Assembly (NCBI GenBank): GCA_013821455.1
Contig: JACDGS010000018.1
Location: 1 to 64,000 of the forward strand
Reading direction: 5' to 3'
Length of the DNA: 64,000 nt
Source: Chthoniobacterales bacterium
GTDB taxonomy: Bacteria > Verrucomicrobiota > Verrucomicrobiia > Chthoniobacterales > UBA10450
Shown here: piece after piece, positions 36,400 through 45,177 of the stretch
How the letters are laid out: every line of letters begins with the position of its first letter
Numbering within the stretch: position 1 is the first letter of the stretch
Notes under the pieces: generated by a model
The model's database searches: none
Told to the model about the DNA's origin: nothing
The model's input: the letters and a program-made list of their open reading frames with translations, nothing else
Program-made: the position numbers and the translations under genes

Positions 36400-37500
36400 T
36401 TAGGCCGCCACGACGGCGGCGTGCCGATAAATCCAGCCGCCACCGACCACGAGATCGCCTTCGTAACAGACTGCGGCCTGGCCTGGAGTAACAGCCTTCT
36501 GCGGCTCGTGCAGCCTAACGAGCGCTCTATCATTCCCTGACGGAGTAAGGGTGGCAGCCGCGCCGGGATGGCTGTAACGGATTTTTACTGTTACTTCGAG
36601 CGGTTCGCTCGCAGGTGCACGGCCGCTCCAGTTCACACGCTCGATTTCAAATTCTTCGACGAGTAGGTCATCCGCGTCCCCGACTAAGACGCGGTTGGTA
36701 TTTGGGTCGATATCGATCACGTAGCGCGGGCGCGGCGAGCCTCCGGGAAGGCCTTTGCGCTGGCCAATCGTGAACATCTCGATTCCTTCGTGCGAAGCGA
36801 CGAAATTACCCTTGAGATCGTAAATGCCGCCGGGATGAAATTCGTGCTCGCCCAGATGAGAACGGAGGAATGCTTTGTAATCATTTCCCGGGACGAAGCA
36901 GATTTCCTGACTGTCCACCTTGTCCGCGACCTTCAGGCCTAACGAGTGGGCAATTTTGCGGATGCCCGGTTTTTCCATCGTGCCTAACGGTGTCAGCGCG
37001 TGGCGCAGTTGGTCCTGGCGCAAACTGAAAAGGAAGTACGATTGGTCCTTGCGGGCATCGACGCCTTTGCGCAACGACGCGCGCTCCGCGCCGTGCTCAA
37101 TGATGGCGTAGTGGCCGGTCGCAATGTAATCGCAGCCTAACGACTCCGCCTTTTCCCAAAGGCTACCGAACTTGAGCTTTTCGTTGCACATGACGCAGGG
37201 ATTCGGGGTGCGCCCGGCCTGGTATTCGCTCGAGAAATAATCGATTACGACGCGCTCGAATTGATCCGCTTCATCGACGACGTAGTGCGGAATGCCTAAC
37301 GAGTGCGCGACGCCGCGCGCGTCCGCGATCGCCTGCGGGCCGCAGCATTTGTCCTCGGCGCGCGAAAGGCAATCCTGCGGCCAGACTTTCATCGTCACGC
37401 CGACGACGTCGTAGCCCTGCTCGCGCAGCAGATAGCCGGCGACGCTGGAATCGACGCCGCCGCTCATGCCGAGCAGGACGCGCTGTGGGGTGGCGGACAT
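36400..37500 (-). CDS. mnmA: tRNA-specific 2-thiouridylase MnmA
   Basis: 'VLLGMSGGVDSSVAGYLLREQGYDVVGVTMKVW', 'GRTPNPCVMCNEKLKFG', 'RKGVDARKDQSYFL'; stop TAA lies inside GCCTAACGA. Confidence 0.95.
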   Translation of the reverse strand: MSATPQRVLLGMSGGVDSSVAGYLLREQGYDVVGVTMKVWPQDCLSRAEDKCCGPQAIADARGVAHSLGIPHYVVDEADQFERVVIDYFSSEYQAGRTPNPCVMCNEKLKFGSLWEKAESLGCDYIATGHYAIIEHGAERASLRKGVDARKDQSYFLFSLRQDQLRHALTPLGTMEKPGIRKIAHSLGLKVADKVDSQEICFVPGNDYKAFLRSHLGEHEFHPGGIYDLKGNFVASHEGIEMFTIGQRKGLPGGSPRPRYVIDIDPNTNRVLVGDADDLLVEEFEIERVNWSGRAPASEPLEVTVKIRYSHPGAAATLTPSGNDRALVRLHEPQKAVTPGQAAVCYEGDLVVGGGWIYRHAAVVAA

Positions 37501-37569
37501 AGGCCGGCAAATTCGGCGGGATCGATGGTGTGGTCAACGCGCCGGGCACTGCGAGCTGCGCGCTCGGTT

Positions 37570-37692
37570 TGTCATCCTGAGCCGCGAAGACGGCGAAGGA
37601 CCCCGCAATGCAATGCATGCTTTGAATTTTGCAGGATGCGTTTATTGCAGTTTGCGAGATCCCTCGCCGGGCTGCGCCCGATCGGGATGACA
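37570..37692. repeat. REP-like intergenic inverted repeat
   Basis: 'tgtcatcctgagccgcgaagacggcgaaggaccccgcaa ... gagatccctcgccgggctgcgcccgatcgggatgaca'. Confidence 0.8.
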
Positions 37693-37706
37693 AACGGCGG
37701 GACCAT

Positions 37707-38282
37707 TCAGGACCGCCTGCGCACCGGCACGCTGACGAACGGACTGTCGCGCAAGGTGAAGCGCCAGGGAAAATCTTTGGCGCGGCTGATGCCGATGCGC
37801 GGGTCGGCGACGACTTCGGCTTTCTCGTTAGGCCGCTTCCAAAAAGAATGCGCAGGATTGGCGCAGAGGTCGATCTCGTGATGGCTTTTGCCGATCGCGA
37901 GAGCCTGGGTCAGCTTGCCTGGACCGGAGCAAAGACGCTTCAATTCCTCGACTCCGCGGCGCTGGCGCATCAGGGCCAGGCCGCGCCGCGGCTCGATCGC
38001 GCGAACGAGGATGAGCCCGTCGCGCGGGCCGTCTTTAACAAGGATGTTCAACATCCAGTGCACGCCGTAGTTGAAGTAGATGTAGCAGGCACCTGCTTTG
38101 TTGCGCTCGACGAAAGCGCGTGTGCTCGGGCGCATGAAGGTGTGGCAAGCTTCGTCACCTTCGACGAGATACGCTTCGGTTTCGACGACGCGGCCCGCGC
38201 ATTTTCCCCATATGAGATGCGTGCCAATAAGTTGCGCGGCGCAATGCAGCGGGTCGGTTTGGAAAAAGGTGGTCTCGAGCAT
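37707..38282 (-). CDS. DNA-3-methyladenine glycosylase (AAG/MPG family)
   Basis: 'AAQLIGTHLIWGKCAGRVVETEAYLVEGDEACHTFMRPSTR...GACYIYFNYGVHWMLNILVKDGPRDGLILVRAIEPRRGL'. Confidence 0.9.
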   Translation of the reverse strand: MLETTFFQTDPLHCAAQLIGTHLIWGKCAGRVVETEAYLVEGDEACHTFMRPSTRAFVERNKAGACYIYFNYGVHWMLNILVKDGPRDGLILVRAIEPRRGLALMRQRRGVEELKRLCSGPGKLTQALAIGKSHHEIDLCANPAHSFWKRPNEKAEVVADPRIGISRAKDFPWRFTLRDSPFVSVPVRRRS

Positions 38283-38318
38283 CGATCTGTTCGTCAGGGA
38301 TTGCCTAACGAATAAAAC

Positions 38319-39935
38319 TTAAGCGGCTGCCTTCTGCGAAGAGAGCCCAATCCGCCCGACCATTTGATGACGGAGGAAATATTCGATGAGGGCGTCGCGG
38401 GTTTGCACGGGTTGGATGATGCTGCGGGCTTCCGGTCGCCCGAGAATTTCGCGCAGCTTCATGAAGCGATGGCCGCCGCTGCTGGCGTCGAAGGTATTCA
38501 GCGCGATGCGGTAACGTTTCGATGGATCGAGCGGCCGGCCGTCGCGCAGGCACAGACTCGTTAGGCGAAGATCGCTCCCCTTCCCGGCCAGCGAAACGGC
38601 AAAACCAACGAGGCTGCGTCGTTCGTGGCTTTGCCAGACTTCCTCGAGCGCGGGCCTAAGCTCGTCACGGGTCAGCTCGGCGGTGACGAGATAATTTTCG
38701 TAAGGGAGGATGGTCCAGATATCCGACACGGTTTTTGGACCTTTCTTGAAAGCATGTTCTTCGAAGAGACCGTGGAAGACCCCGTCGATCGTTAGGCCAC
38801 GCTGCGCCAGTGCTTCCGTGACGGCGGCAGCGATTAGTTCTTCGATTTGGCTGGGTTCGCCTGGCGGAGCCTTCGCGCTCAGGTTTTCCGTCAGCCGTCC
38901 GATCGACTGCGCGAGCGCGGCGGTGGCGAGATCGAGCTGTGGTCGCGCGCGATTCATGATGACCGGATCAAGCGGAACGCGGCTGTCCATCAACTCGCAG
39001 CGTGCTTCCTGATGGAGCAATTTTTTGGAAGCGCGATCGAAAAGCAGATCGACTCGGCCGACGTGAATCCCGAAATGATCTGCCTGCGTGAAGATAACTC
39101 CATTCGTTAGGCGGCTGGGAATATCCTGGTGGGTGTGGCCCGCGATGAAGACAGCCAGCTCCGGAAATTCCGCGGTCAGCGCGATGGCTTGGTTGGCGAA
39201 ATCGTCGCCCCCGGTCCGCTCTTTTAATCCCATGTGTCCGGCGAGCACAATCGCGTCTGCGCCTAACGACTTCGCGTGCGCGATGGCGCGGCGCGCAGGT
39301 TCGACTGGATTTTGAAAGGCCATGCCCTCGGTAAACTTGGGCGGAAACCAATACGGCATTCCGGGAGTCGTTAGGCCAACGATCGCGATTTTGATCCCGG
39401 CAACTTGCCTAACGATAAACGGCTGAATTTTCGCGAAGGGATGTTGCGCATCGGCGTAATCGCCGGCCGGCTTTCCTTCCAACACGGTGTTCGCTGCAAG
39501 CACTGGCATGTCGGAGCGATCTAAGGCATGAAGGAACGGCTCAATGCCCCAGTCGAACTCGTGATTCCCCACGAGCCAAGCGTCGTATTGGAGAAGATTG
39601 AAAAGCTCCACCATTAACCGCCCCTGATCGCGCAAAGCGAATGCGGTCCCTTGATACACGTCGCCGATATCGAGCAGCAGGGAGTTGGGATTTTCTGCGC
39701 GCCACCGCCGAATTTGCGTGACGCAACGGGCGAATCCGCCGAGATCGAGGCGCCCCTGGTAGTCGGTGGTGGGGAGAATGTGCCCGTGCAGATCGGTCGT
39801 ATGCAGAATCGAAATCGTGACGACATCCGGCGAAAGATTCTCCGCCGCGCGCAACCACGTAGGAGTCGCGCCGACGAGCGCAGCTCCACCGAGGAGCCGG
39901 AGAAATTCGCGCCGGTTGGAAGAACGCGTCGTCAC
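38319..39935 (-). CDS. 5'-nucleotidase/metallophosphoesterase (UshA-like) with Tat-like signal
   Basis: 'SSNRREFLRLLGGAALVG', 'ISILHTTDLHGHILPTTD', 'LLLDIGDVYQGTAFALRDQG', 'LVGNHEFDWG', 'IVLAGHMGLKERTGGDDFANQ'; GTG start at 39935 preferred over ORF-track start. Confidence 0.88.
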   Translation of the reverse strand: MTTRSSNRREFLRLLGGAALVGATPTWLRAAENLSPDVVTISILHTTDLHGHILPTTDYQGRLDLGGFARCVTQIRRWRAENPNSLLLDIGDVYQGTAFALRDQGRLMVELFNLLQYDAWLVGNHEFDWGIEPFLHALDRSDMPVLAANTVLEGKPAGDYADAQHPFAKIQPFIVRQVAGIKIAIVGLTTPGMPYWFPPKFTEGMAFQNPVEPARRAIAHAKSLGADAIVLAGHMGLKERTGGDDFANQAIALTAEFPELAVFIAGHTHQDIPSRLTNGVIFTQADHFGIHVGRVDLLFDRASKKLLHQEARCELMDSRVPLDPVIMNRARPQLDLATAALAQSIGRLTENLSAKAPPGEPSQIEELIAAAVTEALAQRGLTIDGVFHGLFEEHAFKKGPKTVSDIWTILPYENYLVTAELTRDELRPALEEVWQSHERRSLVGFAVSLAGKGSDLRLTSLCLRDGRPLDPSKRYRIALNTFDASSGGHRFMKLREILGRPEARSIIQPVQTRDALIEYFLRHQMVGRIGLSSQKAAA

Positions 39936-39988
39936 AGGTCTTCCCGCATCTTTGACGGCTGGCCGCACGCCGACAATCTTTTTCGAGG

Positions 39989-40381
39989 ATGAAGCTCGAG
40001 GGGTTGGATCATGTCGCGCTCGTGGTGCGCGATGTCGATGCGTCGGTGCGCTGGTATGTCGAGGTGCTCGGACTGGAACAGCGTTATGCTGCGGAATGGG
40101 GCGGCGTTCCGGCCTTCGTTGGCCGCGGCACGAGCGGAGTCGCCTTGTTTCCACTCGAAGAGGAGGCGAGCTCGTTAACTGAAGAAGCGGCATCGCGCAC
40201 CCAGTACTTCGCTTGGCGCGTCGATCTCGAGAACTTCGCCGTGGCGCAACGTGAGCTGAAGAAGCGCAGTATCGATTCCAATTCGCAGACCACGGAGTCT
40301 CGCACTCGGTCTACTTCCGCGACCCTGATGGGCACCGGCTCGAAATTACGACTTACGAGCTGGGACAGACGTGAAGCATAA
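39989..40381 (+). pseudogene. VOC family protein with apparent frameshift near its 3' end
   Basis: 'LDHVALVVRDVDASVRWYVEVLGLEQRY' in the main frame; the expected 'DHGVSHSVYFRDPDGHRLEITTYELGQT*' is in another frame downstream of ~40280. Confidence 0.6.
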
Positions 40382-40382
40382 T

Positions 40383-40402
40383 TCGTTAGGCGCGCCTAAC
40401 GG
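40383..40402. terminator. inverted pair TCGTTAGGC-gc-GCCTAACGG (core CGTTAGGCG|CGCCTAACG) at a convergent gene junction
   Basis: Perfect 18-nt palindrome 40384-40401 between VOC (+) and Uma2-like (-) genes. Confidence 0.5.
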
Positions 40403-40409
40403 AGCAGCG

Positions 40410-40988
40410 CTACTCCACCAGATGTGTCCGCTCGTAAATTGCGGTCATCCGAAGTTGACAATCGATTTCGGGTAGCGTGAGCACGTCCTCTTTTGTGCTC
40501 AGGAATTCTCTTTTCCAGGAATCCGCCGTACGGCGATAGACGGTTACCGCGATGTGAAATTGATCGACCAGCACATAAACGTGGAGCGAAGCCAACGCCT
40601 GATAATTGCGAAGCTTTTCGCCGTGATCAATCCGTTCGGTATCGGGCGATAAAACCTCGAAAACGACCCGCGGTGCCTCGATAAAATGGGAAGCACCCGG
40701 GCCGCCGGAACAATCCACGGTCACGTCGGGATAATAATAAAACTCGGCGGCATCTTTGCGGATTCGCACTTTCATATCCGAAGAGAAAGGCTCGCAGGGC
40801 CTGCCGCGAAGTTGCTGAAGAAGGTCGCCGAGAATGTTCGCCGCAATCCGATTGTGGTCTCTGGTGGCGCCAGCCATGGCGTAGATGACTCCAGCAAGAT
40901 ATTCATGCTTTCGGTCGGCCAACCGTTCGCCCGCCAAATAGGCCTCGGCAGTTTCGTAATAATATTGCGTCTCTGGCTCGCTCAACAT
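40410..40988 (-). CDS. Uma2 family (DUF820) endonuclease-like protein
   Basis: 'YLAGERLADRKHEYLAGVIYAMAGATRDHNRIAANILGDLLQQLRG...YPDVTVDCSG...APRVVFEVLSPDTERIDHGEKLRNYQAL'. Confidence 0.88.
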   Translation of the reverse strand: MLSEPETQYYYETAEAYLAGERLADRKHEYLAGVIYAMAGATRDHNRIAANILGDLLQQLRGRPCEPFSSDMKVRIRKDAAEFYYYPDVTVDCSGGPGASHFIEAPRVVFEVLSPDTERIDHGEKLRNYQALASLHVYVLVDQFHIAVTVYRRTADSWKREFLSTKEDVLTLPEIDCQLRMTAIYERTHLVE

Positions 40989-41001
40989 GGCGGACTATTC
41001 G

Positions 41002-44000
41002 TTAGGCCTTTCGGCCGCAGCAGTTCTTGAATTTCTTTCCGCTGCCGCAGGGACACGGATCGTTGCGGCCGACCTTCGGCATTTCGCGGCGCACGGGAGT
41101 GAGCTCCAATTTCACCTCGGAGCCGTTGCCGTTGCTTTCGCTTTGACCGTTCGACTCGTGGCCGATCCGCTCCGGACGACGGCCTGGCACCGGACCGTTG
41201 GCGGTCGGAGCGGTGGGTGTTTGTTCGCGCATGAGGAATTGTGGAAGCGTGGAGAGAAAAGTTTCGAAGGCCTGCAAATTCGAGGTGCTGCGGAAGAGGT
41301 TGTGCAGCACTTCGTTTTTAATGTTCGCCATCAAATCGACGAACATGTCGAAGGCTTCGGTCTTGTATTCGATGAGCGGATCCTTCTGCGCGTAGCCGCG
41401 GAGATGCACGCCTTCGCGCAGCGCATCCATCGCGTAGAGGTGCTCCTGCCAAAGGCGGTCGATGGCGTTGAGAATGATGTAACGCTCGAGGTTTTTGACC
41501 GCGCTCGGTTCTTCGTGACTGGACTTGCGCTCGTAGGCTTCAGTGATTTTCGCGACGAGGAACTGCGCGTTTTCGTCGGGGGTGCGGGTTTCAAATTCGG
41601 CGCGCTCTTTCGTTAGGCCGAGCGGGAAAGTGGTGTTGACCCAGTGGATGAGACCGGAATAATTCTGCTCCTCGTTAGGCACGCCGCTGCCGAGATACTC
41701 TTTCACCTTCGCCGGCACAGCTTCGTTAATGACTTCGAAAACCAGTTTGCGCGGGTCTTCGCTGTCGATGACTTCGTTGCGATAGGTGTAAACAACCTCG
41801 CGCTGATTGTTCATCACGTCGTCGTAATCGAGGGTGCGTTTGCGCGCGAGGTAGTTGCGTTGTTCGACGCGTTTCTGCGCGGTCTCGACGGATTTGTTGA
41901 GCCAGCGATGCTCGAGTTCCTGGCCTTCTTCGAGGCCGAAACGCTCCATGATTTTGGTCATGCGATCGGCGGCGCCGAAGTTGCGCATGAGGTCGTCTTC
42001 GAAGCTGACGTAGAAACGCGTCGCGCCCGGGTCGCCCTGGCGCGCGCAACGACCGCGAAGCTGGCGATCGATGCGTCGCGACTCGTGGCGCTCGGTGCCG
42101 ATGACGTAAAGACCGCCGACGCCGGGAACGCCTTGGCCAAGCTTAATGTCGGTCCCGCGACCCGCCATGTTGGTGGAAATAGTGACGGTCCCCGGCTGAC
42201 CAGCGCGCTGCACGATCTCGGCTTCCTGCCGGTGATATTTTGCGTTGAGGACGTTGTGCGGAATTTTTTCGCGCTTGAGCATGCGGCTGAGCAACTCGGA
42301 TGCTTCGACGCTCACTGTGCCGACTAGGACAGGCTGCGACGCAGCGTGGCGCTCACGGATTTCCTTGATGACCGCGTTGTATTTTTCGCGGCGCGTTTTG
42401 TAGATGTGGTCGTTGGCGTCTTTGCGCACGACCGGGCGATTGGTTGGGATGACGGCGACGTCGAGTTTGTAGATGTCGTGGAATTCATTCGCCTCGGTTT
42501 CGGCGGTGCCGGTCATGCCCGCGAGCTTGTGATAGAGGCGGAAATAATTTTGGATCGTGATCGTGGCGAGCGTCTGCGTTTCGCGATCGATCTGGACGCC
42601 TTCTTTCGCTTCGACGGCTTGATGCAACCCGTCGCTCCAACGCCGGCCCGGCATTTTGCGGCCGGTAAATTCATCGACGATAACGACCTTATTTTCCTCG
42701 ACGACATAAGCGACATCCTTCTCGAAAAGGCAATAGGCGCGGAGGAGTTGCGAGATGTTGTGAATCTCCTCGGCTCGCTTGTCGCACTGCTCTTGCAGAT
42801 CGTTTTTGAGTTTGTCTTTCTCTTCGTCGGAGATCGTGCGGTTGAGATCGATATCGGTGAACTCACTGATCAAATCCGGCAGGACGAAGGAATCGGGGTC
42901 GCCCGGATTTAGGTAAGCGCGACCCTGTTCGGAGAGATCGGCTTCGTGCGATTTCTCGTCCATGGTGAAGAAGAGTTCTTCCTTGAGCGCGAAGAGTTCC
43001 TCTTTGCGTGTGTCCTGGTAAAATGAGAGCTCGGCTTTGTCGATCGCTTTGCGCTTCTCCGGATCTTCCATCATGCGCAACAGTTGTTTGTTGCGCGGTT
43101 GACCGAGCTTCACTTTGAACATCAGCAATCCGCCGGTTTCGCTTTCGCCCTTTTCGAACGCTTCCTTCGCTTCGCTGGCGAGACGATTGCAGAGCATGTT
43201 CTGCTTTTTCACGAGCTGATCTACCAATGGCTTCAGCCGATCGTATTGATGGGTCGAGACAGTCGCCGGCCCGCTAATGATGAGCGGCGTGCGCGCTTCA
43301 TCGATCAGGATCGAATCGACCTCATCGACGATGGCGTAGTGATAACCGCGCTGCACTTGCTGCTCGCGCGTGGTGGCCATCCCGTTATCGCGCAGGTAAT
43401 CGAAACCGAACTCGGAATTCGTCCCGTAAGTGATGTCGCAGGCATACTGCGCGCGGCGCAAATCGGGCGGCTGATCATGCTGGATGATGCCCGTCGTTAG
43501 GCCAAGGAAATTGTAGAGCTGGCCCATCCATTCGGCATCGCGGCGCGCGAGGTAATCGTTCACCGTCACGAGATGCGCGCCGCGGCCCGCGAGAGCGTTG
43601 AGATAGAGCGGGAGTGTGGCGACGAGAGTCTTGCCTTCGCCTGTCGCCATCTCGGCGATGCGGCCGCGATGGAGCACGATGCCGCCGACGAGCTGCACGT
43701 CGAAGTGGACCATGTTCCAAGTCATCGGCTGGTCGCAAATGGTAAAAGCTTCCTGCCGCTCGACCAAACGTCGCGCCGCATTTTTCACCACCGCGAAGGC
43801 TTCGGGCAAAATCTCCTCCATCCGCCGCGCCAGCGCGTCCTGATCCTCGATTGCGGTGAGCTCCGCATTCCACGCGGCGGTTTTGGCGCGGAGATCGGCG
43901 TCCGAGAGCGCTTTAAATTGTTCGTCAAAGGCGTTAATCGCGCGCACGATCGGCTGCAGCCGTTTGATCTCGCGCTGATTTTTCGACCCGAGTATTTTCT

Positions 44001-44019
44001 TAAGAATCCAGCTAACCAT
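41002..44019 (-). CDS. secA: preprotein translocase subunit SecA
   Basis: '[48 protein letters not shown]', '[13 protein letters not shown]', C-terminal '[20 protein letters not shown]'; stop TAA lies inside GCCTAACGA. Confidence 0.97.
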   Translation of the reverse strand: MVSWILKKILGSKNQREIKRLQPIVRAINAFDEQFKALSDADLRAKTAAWNAELTAIEDQDALARRMEEILPEAFAVVKNAARRLVERQEAFTICDQPMTWNMVHFDVQLVGGIVLHRGRIAEMATGEGKTLVATLPLYLNALAGRGAHLVTVNDYLARRDAEWMGQLYNFLGLTTGIIQHDQPPDLRRAQYACDITYGTNSEFGFDYLRDNGMATTREQQVQRGYHYAIVDEVDSILIDEARTPLIISGPATVSTHQYDRLKPLVDQLVKKQNMLCNRLASEAKEAFEKGESETGGLLMFKVKLGQPRNKQLLRMMEDPEKRKAIDKAELSFYQDTRKEELFALKEELFFTMDEKSHEADLSEQGRAYLNPGDPDSFVLPDLISEFTDIDLNRTISDEEKDKLKNDLQEQCDKRAEEIHNISQLLRAYCLFEKDVAYVVEENKVVIVDEFTGRKMPGRRWSDGLHQAVEAKEGVQIDRETQTLATITIQNYFRLYHKLAGMTGTAETEANEFHDIYKLDVAVIPTNRPVVRKDANDHIYKTRREKYNAVIKEIRERHAASQPVLVGTVSVEASELLSRMLKREKIPHNVLNAKYHRQEAEIVQRAGQPGTVTISTNMAGRGTDIKLGQGVPGVGGLYVIGTERHESRRIDRQLRGRCARQGDPGATRFYVSFEDDLMRNFGAADRMTKIMERFGLEEGQELEHRWLNKSVETAQKRVEQRNYLARKRTLDYDDVMNNQREVVYTYRNEVIDSEDPRKLVFEVINEAVPAKVKEYLGSGVPNEEQNYSGLIHWVNTTFPLGLTKERAEFETRTPDENAQFLVAKITEAYERKSSHEEPSAVKNLERYIILNAIDRLWQEHLYAMDALREGVHLRGYAQKDPLIEYKTEAFDMFVDLMANIKNEVLHNLFRSTSNLQAFETFLSTLPQFLMREQTPTAPTANGPVPGRRPERIGHESNGQSESNGNGSEVKLELTPVRREMPKVGRNDPCPCGSGKKFKNCCGRKA

Positions 44020-44139
44020 GGGAGCAGCATTATCGACTAGAATCGCCCATGTTCAATCGCTCGCGCCGGTGCGGTCTGCGAGCGCGAGGGCCTTCCGCCT
44101 CCGCGTTGTGCGGGCAGTTTTTCCAGCTAAGCTCGCGCG

Positions 44140-44562
44140 ATGAAGAAGATTGTCTCCACTAAAGATGCCCCGGCCGCAGTCGGCCCTTACTCACAAGCGA
44201 TCCGCGCCGGCTCATTCCTCTTTTGCGCGGGCCAGATTCCGCTCGATCCGCAGACAGGCCAGATTGTTTCCGACGATATTTCCGCCCAGACCAAGCGAGT
44301 TTTGGAAAATGTTTCCGCGGTTTTGCGCGCCGAGAATCTCTCTTTCGGTCATGTGGTAAAGACGACGATTTTCCTCACCGACATAGGTGATTTCCAGACC
44401 GTTAATGAAATCTACGCGACCTACTTCCGCGAAAATCCGCCCGCGCGTTCGACCGTCCAAGTCTCGGCGTTGCCCAAAGGCGCGAAGGTAGAGATTGAAG
44501 TCATCGCGATGGCGAACAAGGGCGACGAAGATCACAAGACCGTCAGCGATACTTCAGGCTAG
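44140..44562 (+). CDS. ridA: RidA family protein
   Basis: 'TKDAPAAVGPYSQAIRAGSFLFCAGQIPLDPQTGQIV...VVKTTIFLTDIGDFQTVNEIYATYFRENPPARSTVQVSALPKGAKVEIEVIA'. Confidence 0.93.
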   Translation: MKKIVSTKDAPAAVGPYSQAIRAGSFLFCAGQIPLDPQTGQIVSDDISAQTKRVLENVSAVLRAENLSFGHVVKTTIFLTDIGDFQTVNEIYATYFRENPPARSTVQVSALPKGAKVEIEVIAMANKGDEDHKTVSDTSG

Positions 44563-44595
44563 CACGATGGAAAGCCAAGGCAGCGGCGCAAGGTC

Positions 44596-45162
44596 ATGAG
44601 TGAGGATCTACTGGCATTGTTTCGCCAGACCGGAGCACTTCTGGACGGCCACTTTGTCTTGCGCTCGGGCCTGCACAGCCGGCAATTTTTTCAGTGCGCG
44701 CTGCTTCTTCAGCATACGGACATTGCCGCCACCATCTGCGGGCGTCTCGCCGACGAACTCAGGCGTATCGAATGTGACGCTGTCATTTCGCCAGCGCTTG
44801 GCGGCATCGTCGTCGGGCAGGAAGTCGGCCGCTCGTTAGGCAAACGCCATATTTTTGCCGAGAAAGAGGCGGGCGTTCTGGTCTTGCGCAGAGGTTTTCG
44901 GATCGGGCCGGGCGAGCGTTTCATCGTGGCCGAAGATGTCGTCACCCGCGGGGGCCGCGTGCAGGAAACTATCGACATCGTGCGCCAAAAAGGGGGCGTA
45001 GTCGTTGGTATTGGCGTGATCGTCGATCGCAGCGGCGGCGCGCGTCCTGATTTCGGGTGTCCTTTTGCCAGCTTGATTCAGATGAAGGTCGAGACGTTTC
45101 CGGCGACCGATCTGCCCGCCGACCTCCGCGATCAATCCGCGGTAAAACCCGGAAGCGCGTAA
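44596..45162 (+). CDS. pyrE: orotate phosphoribosyltransferase
   Basis: 'GHFVLRSGLHSRQFFQCALLL', 'AVISPALGGIVVGQEVGRSLG', 'FIVAEDVVTRGGRVQETIDIV'. Confidence 0.93.
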   Translation: MSEDLLALFRQTGALLDGHFVLRSGLHSRQFFQCALLLQHTDIAATICGRLADELRRIECDAVISPALGGIVVGQEVGRSLGKRHIFAEKEAGVLVLRRGFRIGPGERFIVAEDVVTRGGRVQETIDIVRQKGGVVVGIGVIVDRSGGARPDFGCPFASLIQMKVETFPATDLPADLRDQSAVKPGSA

Positions 45163-45177
45163 CCCGGCGCAACTCGC

